A DNA stretch of 64,000 nt from Ampullaceana balthica (lineage: Eukaryota > Mollusca > Gastropoda > Lymnaeidae). The DNA lies in NCBI GenBank assembly GCA_944989445.1, contig CALYLW010000130.1, positions 792,501 to 856,500 of the forward strand, given 5' to 3'. Below are positions 1-12,717 of this stretch, piece by piece. The notes under the pieces were generated by a model, which worked only from the letters and a program-made list of their open reading frames with translations, did not search any database and had not been told where the DNA came from. How positions within the stretch are numbered: position 1 is the first letter of the stretch; each line of letters opens with the position of its first letter. The position numbers and the translations under genes are program-made.

Positions 1-1171
1 TTCTTCTTTAAATCTCCTCCCCTATTTCTGTTTTGTTTCCCCTCCCTACATCCCCCGGCCGTTCCCTCCCCTCGTTCTATTGCGGGTCGGCTCCTTGTAT
101 TGCCTTCACCCGGAGACCACCGAATGCCGTCAAATGGTCTTCTGAGAATGGTGTTGCCAGTTTGCCAGATAATGGTTTAAACAAGTCGGGCACATTTCTT
201 CGCTTGGCCTTGTTTTTTTCTCTTTCTACTAGTGACTGCCATTGTAAGCATTCTTTTAAATACTCTACTTTTTTGCACATTAGCTTTTACATTAATGCAA
301 AGGTAAATTTAATTATAAAAAAGCATGAAATACTATACGCGAAGGAACATACGCGTGCTAATACTTACTGATTGAGTATAAATTTAAAAAAACTATACAA
401 AAAATATTTTGTAAATATTTATTATTAATGTATTATTATAATTATTATTAAATTTCTAGGCGTATTATTTTAGTAGAGAAAAGCACTAGCGATCCGACTT
501 TGCGTGTAATTACAAATACGTGTACACTCCTAAATTATTGAAGAAATAACCGTCCAACAGTCTAACCATTCCTTGTAAATACTTTTGTTAACTCACAAGC
601 AACGTTGAGGATTAAGAAGTATAAGAAAAGTATATTTCGATCTTTAAAAATAAAACGGCAAAATTAAGTTTGGCCGCTCACAATTGATCACGTAAAAAAC
701 CATTTCCACCCTGGCCACCGAGTGATGGAAGTGCAGACGACATTAGAAGTGCCAGCTAGGACTAGAAGTGGCGTGGATTCCTTTGGTGGTCGCGCTTGTT
801 GTACTCCCGCAACAAGCTGAGCTGGTGTGCTGTGTTCTGTTCTTCGTGGTGCCGGACAGCGATGTTGGCCTGCCTATCTGTTGGTCAGTGTCTTTTTGGA
901 TACCGACGAAAAGTTCACACAGGAAGAGGATACTCGTAATCTAGAGACTTTTATTCTGTTCAATTACATCGTGGATCTTTCTTTTCTTTACGGTTTGCTT
1001 CAGTCGAACGTGTTTTGTTTTATTGAGGAGCCAAACGTATCTGTGCCAAGTTTCTTCACGGAGGTCGTTACTTGGTGCTTAGAGCATGCGGCCACCCAGG
1101 GTAGCGGTCGGTGTAGATGTTTGCTCGTGCGGTCCGAGGGTTGGTGGTCAGTAAATACACCTGACCACGTG
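1..1171. other. No supported feature
   Basis: Pyrimidine-rich, then AT-rich sequence. The open frames at 33-371 and 827-1195 show no recognisable domain and no exon-like borders. Confidence 0.5.
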
Positions 1172-1580
1172 CTGTGTTCAATCCGTCATGGATAAGTTGT
1201 GTTCAATCCGTCATGGATAAGTTGTTTCCAGTCCGTCTTGGACAAGTTGTGTTCAATCCATCATTGATGTGAAGTGTTCAATCCATTATGTGTTTATGTG
1301 TTTAACATTATGGACGTGATGTGTTAAATATTATCATGGACCTGATGTGTTCAATCCCATCATGGACGTGATGTGTTCAATACATCATGGACGTGATGGG
1401 TTCAATCCCATCATGGACGTGATGTGTTCAATCCCATCATGGACGTGATGTGTTCAATACATCATGGGCGTGATGTGTTCAATACATCATGGACGTGATG
1501 TGTTCAATCCCATCATGGACGTGATGTGTTCAATACATCATGGACGTGATTGGTTCAATCCATCATGGATGTGATTTGTT
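1172..1580. repeat. Minisatellite, about 25-26 bp (TGTTCAATCC-ATCATGGACGTGA)
   Basis: About 16 imperfect copies. The first copies diverge (GTCATGGATAAGTTG), while the central ones are nearly identical, the usual picture of a homogenised core with old edges. Confidence 0.9.
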
Positions 1581-1943
1581 TATTGATATGTTTGACAACT
1601 CCCCAATAGAGACTAAGTCCATGTTTCTAGGAGCTCGTACTGTTGCTGTGGTGTGGCGATTGCACGCGAAAGTAAAATTATAAGTTTGGGAGGGGGTGCG
1701 AGTGATATTCGAAAGTAACGAAACACAGAGGATAAAACTGTTTGGTAATACTGTTGACGTGTTCTGCTTGTTGCTACAGGATGGCTTGAGATTGCTGACC
1801 GTGTAGTGACTGTCTGCGTTAAAGAGTCTTCAGCTACCTTTGTAGGATTGTTGACCGCTGTGACGGCGGTCTGTGATTGATGAGTCGAGATCCGCTGGAC
1901 GTCTTATGTTGTCTGTGACGGTTTGCGGACCTCTGGTTTATTA

Positions 1944-3587
1944 CGTGGTCTTCAGCCAATGGTGGGCTTTGTGTTTATAATGTGGTCTGTCTTCAGTCAA
2001 TGGTGGGCTTTGTGTTTATAATGTGGTCTGTCTTCAGTCAATGGTGGGCTTTGGGTTTATAATATGGCCTGTCTTCAGTCAATGGTGGGCTTTGGGTTTA
2101 TAATATAGTCTGTCTTCAGTCAATGGTGGGCTTTGGGTTTATAATATGGTCTGTCTTCAGTCAATGGTGGGCTTTGGGTTTATAATATAGTCTGTCTTCA
2201 GTCAATGGTGGGCTTTGGGTTTATAATATGGTCTGTCTTCAGTCAATGGTGGGCTTTGGGTTTATAATATAGTCTGTCTTCAGTCAATGGTGGGCTTTGG
2301 GTTTATAATATAGTCTGTCTTCAGTCAATGGTGGGCTTTGGGTTTATAATATGGCCTGTCTTCAGTCAATGGTGGGCTTTGGGTTTATAATATGGTCTGT
2401 CTTCAGTCAATGGTGGGCTTTGGGTTTATAATATGGTCTGTCTTCAGTCAATGGTGGGCTTTGGGTTTATAATATAGTCTGTCTTCAGTCAATGGTGGGC
2501 TTTGGGTTTATAATATGGCCTGTCTTCAGTCAATGGTGGGCTTTGGGTTTATAATATGGTCTGTCTTCAGTCAATGGTGGGCTTTGGGTTTATAATATGG
2601 TCTGTCTTCAGTCAATGGTGGGCTTTGGGTTAATAATATGGTCTGTCTTCAGTCAATGGTGGGCTTTGGGTTAATAATATGGTCTGTCTTCAGTCAATGG
2701 TGGGCTTTGGGTTTATAATATGGTCTGTCTTCAGTCAATGGTGGGCTTTGGGTTTATAATATAGTCTGTCTTCAGTCAATGGTGGGCTTTGGGTTTATAA
2801 TATAGTCTGTCTTCAGTCAATGGTGGGCTTTGGGTTTATAATATGGTCTGTCTTCAGTCAATGGTGGGCTTTGGGTTTATAATATAGTCTGTCTTCAGTC
2901 AATGGTGGGCTTTGGGTTTATAATATAGTCTGTCTTCAGTCAATGGTGGGCTTTGGGTTTATAATATGGCCTGTCTTCAGTCAATGGTGGGCTTTGGGTT
3001 TATAATATGGTCTGTCTTCAGTCAATGGTGGGCTTTGGGTTAATAATATGGTCTGTCTTCAGTCAATGGTGGGCTTTGGGTTAATAATATGGTCTGTCTT
3101 CAGTCAATGGTGGGCTTTGGGTTTATAATATGGTCTGTCTTCAGTCAATGGTGGGCTTTGGGTTTATAATATGGCCTGTCTTCAGTCAATGGTGGGCTTT
3201 GGGTTTATAATATGGTCTATCTTCAGTCAATGGTGGGCTTTGGGTTAATAATATGGTCTGTCTTCAGTCAATGGTGGGCTTTGGGGTTATAATATGGTCT
3301 GTCTTCAGTCAATGGTGGGCTTTGGGTTAATAATATGGTCTGTCTTCAGTCAATGGTGGGCTTTGGGTTTATAATATGGTCTGTCTTCAGTCAATGGTGG
3401 GCTTTGGGTTAATAATATGGTCTGTCTTCAGTCAATGGTGGGCTTTGGGTTTATAATATGGTCTGTCTTCAGTCAATGGTGGGCTTTGGGTTAATAATAT
3501 GGTCTGTCTTCAGTCAATGGTGGGCTTTGGGTTAATAATATGGTCTGTCTTCAGTCAATGGTGGGCTTTGGGTTAATAATATGGTCC
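1944..3587. repeat. Minisatellite, 41 bp, about 40 copies
   Basis: The unit contains TCTTCAGTCAATGGTGGG followed by CTTTGGGTTTATAATATGG. Copies differ only at a few positions (GTCTG/GCCTG, ATATGG/ATATAG, TTTATAA/TTAATAA), and variant types recur in blocks. The first three copies have TTTGTG instead of TTTGGG. Confidence 0.97.
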
Positions 3588-3719
3588 TCGGTGAAGTGTG
3601 GGCCGAGATCTTCAGTTTTTTTGTAAAATAGCTATTTTGTGTCCTTGAATGGATTATGTGGAGCTCATCATTGTTGGGGAGCACAACGTGCAGACGGTTG
3701 ATTCATTGTTGTATGCTGT

Positions 3720-3960
3720 CACAGCTGTCAAAGACATCCAACAATGGCACTAAATCAAACACATCCAACAATGACACTAACTCAAAGACACCCAACAATG
3801 ACATCCAAAAATTATCCCAATACTGACCATAACTAAAAGAAATTTAAATGAAAAGACAACCTACTATGAGAATCATCATCTGCGCCAAATATTGACATCC
3901 AACATTGACACCTATTATTGGCATTCAATATTGACATCCAACATTGATACCTGATATTGA
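3720..3960. repeat. Degenerate repeat (ACATCCAACAATGACAC)
   Basis: About nine loose copies of a 20-30 bp motif (CATCCAACAATGACACTAA and variants). Low similarity between units suggests an old array. Confidence 0.6.
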
Positions 3961-4049
3961 CATATACTTATTGGTTCAATCATTGAAACTAATTTTAGTT
4001 TTTTAAAACAGCTAACGATGAGAAAAAGAACAAGGAATATAAAAAATAA

Positions 4050-4940
4050 ACAAAATAAACAAACCAAACAAACACACCAAACAAACACATCACACAACCC
4101 ATCAAAACACAGCAAACAAGCACAACAAACAAGGACATCAAACAAACACATTAAACAAGCACATTAAATAAGCACACCAAACAAGCAAACAAAACAAGCA
4201 CACCAAACAAGCAAACAAAACAAGCACACCAAACAAGCACACCAAACAAGCAAACAAAACAAGCACACCAAACAAGCACACCAAACAAACCCACCAACAA
4301 ACACATCAAACAATCACACCAAACAAACACACCAAACAAACCCACCAACAAACACATCAAACAAACACAACAAACAAGCACACCAACAAACACATCAAAC
4401 AAGCACACCAACAAACACATCAAACAAGCACACCAAACAAGCACACCAAACAAACCCACCAACAAACACACCAAACAAACCCACCAACAAACACATCAAA
4501 CAAACACATCAAACAAGCACACCAACAAACACATAAAACACAACAAACAAGCACACCAACAAACACATCAAACAAGCACACCAACAAACACATCAAATAA
4601 GCACACCAAACAAACACATCAAACAAGCACACCAAACAAATACAACAAACAAGAACACCAATAAACACATCAAACAAGCACACCAAACAAGCACACCAAA
4701 CAAGAACACCAAACAAGAACACCAAACAAACACATCAAACAAATACTCAAAACAAGCACAACACAAGAGCACACCAACAAGCACATTAAACAGCACACCA
4801 AACAAACACATTAAACAAGCACACCAAACAAACACACCAACCAAGCACACAAAACAAGCAGACCAAACAAATACTCAAAACAAGCACACCAAACAAGTAC
4901 ACAAAACAAGCACACCAAACAAGCACACCAAACAAATATA
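4050..4940. repeat. Degenerate 10-12 bp repeat (CACCAAACAAG / AACAAACACAT)
   Basis: Nearly 900 bp of interleaved ACACCAAACAAGC, ACCAACAAACACATCAA and similar words. The minus-strand frames rich in Cys, Leu and Val are by-products. Confidence 0.95.
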
Positions 4941-5246
4941 CATTATACACAGTTTACCACGTGGTTTAAAACAAAGTACAAGAAATTTTGTGCGAACGGA
5001 TTGCCTCCCACTACTTTAAATACAAGAGTTGGTTTGAAATCTGGCCATAAATGCATGGTACCACTATAGATCAATGGTGTAATTGGATCGGTCTAGGCTG
5101 GAAACAAAGGCAGAATAAATGAATTGACTTTAAGCCTTCGAGTGCCTCTATTTACTGACTGTACAGGACGGAACTCATAAAATAATTTTCCATTGTCTAG
5201 AGTCTAGAGTCTAGACCACCGAGATATTTTCTATTGTCGAGGCCGC

Positions 5247-5356
<110 letters not shown>

Positions 5357-5384
5357 AAAGACCATTACCAAAACGGTGTAATAG

Positions 5385-6050
5385 ACTTTAAGTTTGCCTT
5401 GACAGAAACAGTAACACATTTTAATTATATGGGCTTGCCAGGAAAGACCCAGCAACAATTTTTAATTACTAGGATTGCCAGGAAAGTAACAGTAACAAAT
5501 TATAGAGGTTCGCCAGCAAAGACACAGTAACAAATTAAACAGGCTTGCAAGGACAGACACAACAAAATACAAAGGTTTACCAGCAAAGACACAGTAACAA
5601 AAAATAGGATTTTGCCAGGAAAGACACAGTAACAAATTTAAATTAATAGGATTGCCAGGAAAGAAACAGTAACACATTATAAAGGTTCGCCAGCAAAGAC
5701 ACATCAATAAATTAAATAGGCTTGCAAGGAATGACACAGTAAGAAAATAAAAAGGCTTGACAGCAAAACACAGTAACAAATTTAATAGGTTTTCCGGGAA
5801 AGACACAGGAACACAAAAGAGGATTTTGCGAGGAAAGAAACAGTAACAAATTATAGAGGTTTGCCTGCAAAGGCACAGGAACACAAAAGAGGATTTTGCC
5901 AGGAAAGACACAGTAACAAAATATATAGGTTTGCCAGGAAAGGCACAGTAACAAATTAATTAGGCTTGGAAGGAAAGACACAGTAAGAAAATACAAAGGC
6001 TTGACAACAAATACACAGTAACAAAATATAGAGGTTTGCCAGGGAAGGAA
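5385..6050. repeat. Degenerate minisatellite, about 28-30 bp, with higher-order period near 57-60
   Basis: Copies of GCCAGGAAAGACACAGTAAC and AATTATAGAGGTTTG-type words with 70-90 percent similarity. The long minus-strand frames across it are by-products. Confidence 0.85.
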
Positions 6051-6205
6051 CCGTGCTGATCTAAAGGTCATGCGTGAAGGACACGCCGTGAGCGTGGATG
6101 TCGGCGGTGCCCTCATTGATCGACTCACGAGATCTTTATGTCGCCTGGTTGGCAACTTGGTGTATCCGCCTATGGTTGGGTTGGGTTGTGGGGTGGGGAC
6201 CACAT

Positions 6206-6712
6206 CAACATGTACAACTAAAACATGGACAAGAACATGTACAAGAACATGCAAAACATGTACAACAACATGTATAACAACATGTTTAAAAACATGTATG
6301 ACGACATGTACAAAACATAAGCAACATGTACAACTAAAACATGTACAAGAACATGTAAAAAACATGCAAAACAACATGTACAACAACATGTATAACAACA
6401 TGTATGACGACATGTACAAAACATAAGCAACATGTACAACTAAAACATGTACAAGAACATGTACAAGATCATGCAAAACATGTACAACAACATGTATAAA
6501 AACATGTATAACAACATGTATAACAACATGTATGACGACATGTACAAAACATAAGCAACATGTACAACTAAAACATGTACAAGAACATGTACAAGATCAT
6601 GCAAAACATGTTCAACAACATGTATAAAAACATGTATAACAACATGTATAACAACATGTATGACGACATGTACAAAACATAAACAACATGTACAACAACA
6701 ACATGTAGCCCT
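6206..6712. repeat. ACATGT-rich repeat with a higher-order period
   Basis: About 40 copies of AACATGTATAAC/AACATGTACAAC, organised in larger units of about 106, 128 and 127 bp that each restart at CATAAGCAACATGTACAAC. The ACATGT palindrome recurs every 9-15 bp. Confidence 0.92.
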
Positions 6713-6842
6713 TTTCAATGTTTTATCCACATTTTTAGAGCATGACTTAGTTATCCATTGTTTCATTGTGTCCATCACTGGCCTGTTGTCCACCAGATGA
6801 GTTGAGTGACTGATCTCATCTTGTAATCTTTACAAGAGGGCA

Positions 6843-9121
6843 TTGTTTATGGCGATCTTCTTGTATGACTTAGTTATCCATTTTCCATTCTCATTGTGTC
6901 CGTCACTGGCCTGTTATCCACCGAACGACCATAAAGTTCTCACGACGTCATCAAAACTTTTTCCTTATTTCTATTTGGTTGTCAAACTCTTTTTTGAACA
7001 AGTTATACAATTCAAGTCACATTTTTAAAAAAAAGATCGAAATAATTCATTGAAAATAGGTTTGTCCAAACTTACTGCAAGGAAAGCCGTATTCCATTAA
7101 GTAAAAATATTCGCGGGCTGGATTAGATGATTAAAAATGAAATAACCCACTTTCCAGTCCATGACGGACTATGGGGCAAGTGAAGTAGCGTTCACAAGTT
7201 TTAAGTACCTGGGCTCGAACCCGCGACTCGGTATCTGCCTCGGATCGATAGACCAGTGCGCTACCACTTAGACCACTGCGCCCCAGATGATTAAAAAACA
7301 TGACATAGGTTGAGAGCTGAGAATGAGTTACAGGATTTTTTAAAAATATGATTTTTATGTTGCTTGTAATTTGTAAGAGTGATGTTTTGTGAGTGAAAAA
7401 GTGGACATTACTATCGCGATTTTCGAGACCCTAGAAATATCCAATTCCATTGACATTAAATAATTGGATTAATAATGGCAAATTTATAGTATAAAAATGT
7501 TTATTTTATACTGCATGGCTACCTTACAATAATTAAAATGTGTCGAAATATAAACTAGAACGGAAAAAAGTGTGTTAAAAACTGTAATGTAAAAACTGTC
7601 TGAAAATTAAGTACACCAAGGCCAATTTCATTTCCTTTCAAAGTGGGAAAAAAAACTATACTACATAATTGATTTTTTCTCCGGACATAATCGAATTTCG
7701 TACACATAAATTAATAACTGCACATAACTTCATGTGCCTTTAAAAATCAATGTCAAACATGGTAAAACGTTTAGCTTTTTGTCATCATTTGTTGTCGTCA
7801 ATAAACCCGCGAGTCAATAAATTATTTAAGATGAGGTCGTGTAATGTTAAGGTGGGTCGTATTTGGCCCGAGGGACGGACAAAGGACACCCATGCTTTAA
7901 ACGAAAAGGCCTTAAAATTTTATTTTTGTCAAAACTTACTGGAATTTTTTTTATAGACACGGGAGCAAAACTTGTTATGATTTGTCTGTTGATACAGTTT
8001 ACATATTGTTTCGTTTTTTAAAATAAAAATAAAAATGGATTATATGTCTATTTGATATCAAGCTTCATGCCGAATGTTTACACATTAGGAAACTAAAAAC
8101 CACCAAGTGACGGCCCAAGTAATTTGTGCGAGTTGTCACAAAAGACTCCCAAGTACTATGCAGGGAGTTGTCACATGAAATCGATGGAACTCGCTAGTCA
8201 ATGAACGTTTGGCTGATGGCTTCTTGCTGCCTACGCGAGCTGGAACTACGGAAAACTGGCGAGTGAGTGGAGGAAGTGGTTGGAAGAGGGCGGTGGTGGC
8301 AGTGATGAAGAAAAAAAAAGGGGGGGGGGAGCATGTTAAGGGAACAAAACGTCTCATGGGAGGAGGGGGTAAGGGGTAGTAGAGTCGATTCGATGAGTTC
8401 GTGACGTGTGCCTACGTCACATCGCGCGATCTGGCGCTGAGACATACGTCATTTGTCTATTCAAGAAAGTTGGCTGTGAATGCGCAACAAAACTAGCGGC
8501 ATTGGGAAATCTAGAGGGAGAGACATGAATTATTAATTTCATACAAGGATAGAAATTGGAGTGGTTTTTCCGGTCTTTTCTTTGTTCTTTAACATTGGGC
8601 TGAGAATGGAATTGGTCGAACTAAAATTGGATCTGGCAGCCAGCTTTACAGTTGTAATCTTGGGTAAAAAAATTTGCTGACGTTGCATTTATGAGAAAAT
8701 TTTATAAAAACTTGCGTTATTTCAGGTCCCATTCAGACGATTTGAGATGCGTTACATTGTCCTGAAGGTCCATAAGATTTATATAATGTGTTTATGTGGG
8801 AGGGGGTGGAGGTGAACGTATACGTTCAGTGCTTCTCAAATTTGTGATACGCGATCTTTCGGCCCCATAACTACAGAAATGAAATTAAATGAACCTGTTA
8901 ACAAAAAATCAATGTAAACATGCCCCCTTCTTGTGTTCAGAAAAGAAATACTAAGTGTGAGAACACTTGTTCTGGTTAATGCAATGTGAAATATACTTTC
9001 AAGCAAAGTTGTCCTGTTGCCGGAAAGAATGTTTGTGTTAAATATATGACGTAAATTTTGACCATGGCGTGAATAGTTTCTCTATATAAAGCTCTAATAG
9101 TCAAACATTGAAATCTCTGGC
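6843..9121. other. No gene seen apart from the SINE at 7150
   Basis: AT-rich with a short A/G homopolymer run near 8308-8331. No exon-like open frame is supported. Confidence 0.4.
7150..7286 (-). mobile_element. tRNA-derived SINE or tRNA pseudogene
   Basis: On the minus strand GGGGCGCAGTGGTCTAAG-TGGTAGCGC (box A like) is followed about 50 bp later by GCGGGTTCGAGCCC (box B). The body then continues past the tRNA length without a CCA end. No clean cloverleaf is formed, so it is treated as a SINE. Confidence 0.6.
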
Positions 9122-9203
9122 ATGTCACGAATACTTCATGGGTGTTACAAAATCGTCGTGTTAATAGTACTTTGTATAAAAACCTCCAGATCGCAATTTT
9201 CAG

Positions 9204-9480
9204 GTTTCTCCCTGGCGGCACTTTTCATTGGCACGGCTTTGTTGGTGGGCGCAATTAAAATGAACTGTGATGGAACTGTTGATAGTGATGAACTTTTCAC
9301 CGGGGATGGCCTGGAACCATCATCACTTGTCCCGCTCAGCCCCACCTCACATGCACCCAGCCCCAACTCAATGGCTTTTATCTTGGGGGGGGGGAGGACT
9401 TATGGCGTCAAAGAAATTCGATATCCCAATAACTGGGAACAAGGTTTGGAGTTGGAGACTGAGGGATTGTGCGATGATGT
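9204..9480 (+). CDS. Weak candidate exon with one hydrophobic segment
   Basis: After TTTTCAG (ending 9203) the frame reads GFSLAALFIGTALLVGAIKM, a plausible membrane helix, then an acidic and Pro/Ser-rich stretch. The frame runs on into a 24-bp tandem repeat, so the open length beyond about 9480 means little. No homologue is recognised, and it may be chance. Confidence 0.2.
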
Positions 9481-9489
9481 GGTGTTTGG

Positions 9490-9690
9490 GTGCCATGGAG
9501 ATAGCCATGGTGGGGTTGTAGGAGATAGCCATGGTGGGGTTGTAGGACATAGCCATGGTGGGGTTGTAGGAGATAGCCATGGTTGGGTTGTAGGAGATAG
9601 CCATGGTGGGGTTGTAGGACATAGCCATGTTTGGAATTCAGGACATATCCATGTTTTGATTGTAGGACACAGCCATAGTTGGAAAGTCTT
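9490..9690. repeat. Minisatellite, 24 bp (ATAGCCATGGTGGGGTTGTA)
   Basis: About eight copies of ATAGCCATGGTGGGGTTGTA plus GGA[G/C]. The last copies decay. The period is a multiple of three, so frames stay open through it. Confidence 0.93.
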
Positions 9691-9857
9691 ATGTCACCGA
9701 GTGGTAGTGGTCAGCTTTATTCACCTGGAAGCGCGACACACTGCCCCTTTTGAAAAGTAGGTCACTCGGCACCAGGCAGCTAGTTAGTTAATAAAACTGA
9801 ATGTCTGAGATATTTGTGGTGAGTCTTTTGACGAATTTTTCAAGGGTCAAGATGTCA

Positions 9858-9976
9858 ACCACCCCCATCTTGACTCCATCATCTTGGACACCATCATCTT
9901 GGACACCATCATCTTGGACACCATAATCTTGGACATCATCATCTTGGACACCATCATCTTGGACACCATCATTCTA
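9858..9976. repeat. Minisatellite, 15 bp (ACCATCATCTTGGAC)
   Basis: About eight copies with one or two changes. Confidence 0.92.
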
Positions 9977-10198
9977 TAACAATCCGTGTTGGATATAATC
10001 ATAAACCTTCCACCAAACCTGCATATTTAAAAATACCCAGTTTTCTCGCTGAATGAAAAGATAATGGCTTTTATTCTGTATTTCAACATGTTAAAACTGA
10101 CGTTATTAAACATTGGCGAGAGTCCGACTCGAGCCCAGACTCAAGTGTTTAAAGGACACATAACAAGAGTAACACCATTAGTCAAATCATTAAACCTT

Positions 10199-10532
10199 TA
10201 AACACTAGAGGATAGATGAACAAATAGCAAAGTAGTAATAGTACATACGGCAATTAATTCTAACTTGAAAATACAACCCCCAGATAGACATGGGGATAAA
10301 AACACTTTTCTTATTCTGTATACAAGAACAAACACATACAAACTCTCGTTATTCCCGTCCGGAATTCGGGGTGGAATTGGGTTGCCCAGAGGAAACCAGG
10401 AAAACCAACACTATCAACATTTAAAACTCTGATATAAATGCAAGACTAGACATAAACAATGAATACGCGTGGGACGCAATAATCTTCTGTAAAGAAGGAG
10501 CGTCTGTAACAAAAAACATAAGATAAGATAGG
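10199..10532 (+). mobile_element. 3' end of a LINE (reverse transcriptase C-terminus and GATAA tail), copy 1
   Basis: A dispersed repeat seen six times in the window. Translated, the better copies read L-E-D-R-R, then KNTFLIPYAR, SFFPSGIR-WN-LP and RKTNTLSTFKTLIKMQD. This is the usual C-terminus of a CR1/Jockey-like reverse transcriptase (SFFPRTIREWNSLP type). The 3' end is ACGCAATAATCTTCTG, GGAGCGTCTGTAAC and then AGATAAGATA repeats. All copies are 5'-truncated, as expected for target-primed insertion. Confidence 0.8.
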
Positions 10533-10549
10533 ATTCTTCTTCTTCTTCG

Positions 10550-12690
10550 TTCTCAAAACTTTCGATTGAGGATTTAGTCAGCAAGTCCTATATTTGTGAT
10601 GAACTGCGCTGTGACTGTCAGTTGGTCCAGTCCACCATAGAGTTTGTCATCGAGGGTAGCTTCCTGGGGCCATATGTCTGTCCGGGTATGGTAGTACAGG
10701 GGGCAGTTTTGGAGAACATGTTCCGCATTTTCAGCAGCTGTCCCGCAGGGGCACATTTCGCTTTCTCCAATTCGAAGTTTGCGGAACATGTGCTGCCTAA
10801 GTTTGTTGTGACCCGTCCTTAGCCTGAAAATGATGTTTTGTGATTGGCGGGGGAGTTTGAAGTATGCATCACTTTTTGGGTGGTTTTCTTTGAGCTCGGA
10901 CCATCTTTCAGATTCAATTCTTGTGAGAATTGCCTTGATTTCTTCATGGTGTAGGGATGGGTCTGCCTGGTTTTGACTGCCTCCAGTTTTTGCCAAGCAG
11001 TCAGCAGTGTCATTTCCTTCAAGTTCCATATGTCCAGGGATCCATGGGAGAATAAGTTCTTTTGTTATTTTGCTCAGTTTTAATAGTTCTGTACTGAGTG
11101 TCTGATTGATCAAAGTGTTTGGGTTTTTGAGAGACTGGAGCACTGTCTTCGCATCAGTGAGGATGACAATCTGGCTGTTTTTAGAGTGGGGGTCACTTGT
11201 TAGAATATTTGCGGCAAGCTCTAGTGCTTTCCTTTCAGCTCTAGTGCTATCTGAGAGACTTCCTTTGGCAGTTGCTTTTTCAATGTGTTCTCCGTTAGGC
11301 CACTCTATGATACCGGCTCCTCCATTTGTTTGTGTCTTTTTCTGAAGCGCCATCCGTATTGAAACCAGTTTGGTATGTAATTTATTCTGACTCCCCTGGG
11401 GATAGATTCCTTAGCTGCTTTAAGGAGAGCTCTAGAGAAATCAGAGTAGGATTTGTTTACCCGGTTTGTTTTGCAGTTGATGTTCGTCATATATTCATCT
11501 GTTAAGCGGGCAAAGAGATCCCAGTTTGCTTTCTTGTAATTCCATCTAGGAAGGGTGGAGTTTTCTATGGGAAGTTGAATGGTTTCTATGTGTATGAGAA
11601 TTGGTCTATGGTCACTAGTAGCAAGTTGGTCAGCGACTTTTCTTTTGCTTCCTTTGGATAATTTGTTTGTAGCAAAGGCAAAGTCTAGAGTTGATGTTGT
11701 CATCCATACTCTGGTAGAAGGTAGGAGTGTCTTCTGGTTGGTTTAGGAGAATTAGACTGTTTTCAGTTTGCCATTCCTCAACTTCTTCTCCTCTGGCGTT
11801 TAGGTCTGAATATCCCCAACTCTGGGAATGGCTGTTCATAACACCCAGTATTAGATATTCTTCATTGTTTAGGATTTGAATTCTCTCGAGTTCTAGCTCT
11901 TTGTCTGGTGGGTAGTAACAGTTGAAGACGTTTATGTCCCCTCCTGGGAGGATTAGCTTGGTCCCCAATATTTCTGATTGAGTTGAATTGGATATAGAGA
12001 TATCTGTAGTTGGTATGTTGTTTTTAACTAAGGTTAGAATTCCCCCTTTGGTTCTGTTTTCTCTGTCTTGTCTTAGACATGTATATCCTCTAATAGAGAT
12101 GCGCAAGTTGTTGTTGAGGTGCGTTTCTTGGATGCATGCCACATCTATTTCATTTTTATGTAGGAAGAACTTTAAGGCTTCTTTTTTCTTTTGGATGCCC
12201 TCTGCATTCCATTGTAGAAAGACTAAATTCTGTTTAGTTTTTCTTATTTTAATTTGGTCAGTGGTGTTTACTTCCTTTTCTCTGCTCCTGACTCCACGAG
12301 CAGAGGAGGAAGAACCACCAGCTCGCTTGGGTGGGCTCCTTCGAGGCAGAGAGCCCGGCCCCCTTCCTGCGCGGCGGGATTCCACAGGCAGGACGCCACA
12401 ACTTTTTTTGTTAACATCTATTTCCTCCATCATTTTGAGTTTTGCGTGCCGACGAGTTTTGCGCCAATTGGCCCGTGGTCTCCGACTTCAGTCTGCTGTT
12501 TTCTGGATGTGCTTTCAAAGCCTTTGGTCAGCCAAGACCATCTGCAAGGCAGCAGTTGATTTTTTTCTGAGTTTTTTCTCCTAGATGAATTGCTATCTTT
12601 AGCGGACGGCCTCATCTGACCGGGTTTAGAGTTTGAGAGCTCTATAATCGCTTTTTGCAGTCGTTTCCTTGGGTTTATGAGGCATTTTTA
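10550..12690 (-). mobile_element. LINE with endonuclease joined to RNase H, reverse transcriptase missing
   Basis: On the minus strand, 12433-11630 and then 11703-11305 (frameshifted) encode an AP-type endonuclease. Seen: LQWNAEGIQ, IDVACIQETHL, GGILTLV, NCYYPP, a degraded GDFN position (GVMNSHS) and SDHRP. Within a few residues after the usual endonuclease end, an RNase H domain begins: TDGAS near 11365, then, after a one-base frame change, TNGGAGIIEW, AERKALELA, ILTDAKTV and GNDTADCLAK (11353-10574). It ends in the Cys/His tail CPCGTAAENAEHVLQNCPL. The roughly 500-residue reverse transcriptase expected between them is absent. A basic upstream stretch (12680-12440) may be the end of ORF1. 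A (GAA)n tail lies at 10544-10556. The element cannot move by itself. Confidence 0.85.
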
Positions 12691-12717
12691 AATCCCTTAT
12701 ATTAACTTCGCGGCCGT

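Noticed and set aside
827..1195. 122-codon frame near the left end
   Set aside because: No recognisable domain, no splice borders, and it runs into a minisatellite.
1172..3587. CRISPR-like regular repeats
   Set aside because: Arrays are head to tail with no unique spacers, in a eukaryotic context.
3915..4850. Cys/Leu/Val-rich minus-strand frames resembling membrane proteins
   Set aside because: By-product of the CACCAAACAAG repeat; overlapping frames all look alike.
5462..6793. Minus-strand frames up to 254 codons
   Set aside because: They run through degenerate arrays only; no domain and no conserved pattern.
7200..7286. Functional tRNA gene
   Set aside because: Box A and B present, but no consistent cloverleaf or terminator; it fits a SINE head better.
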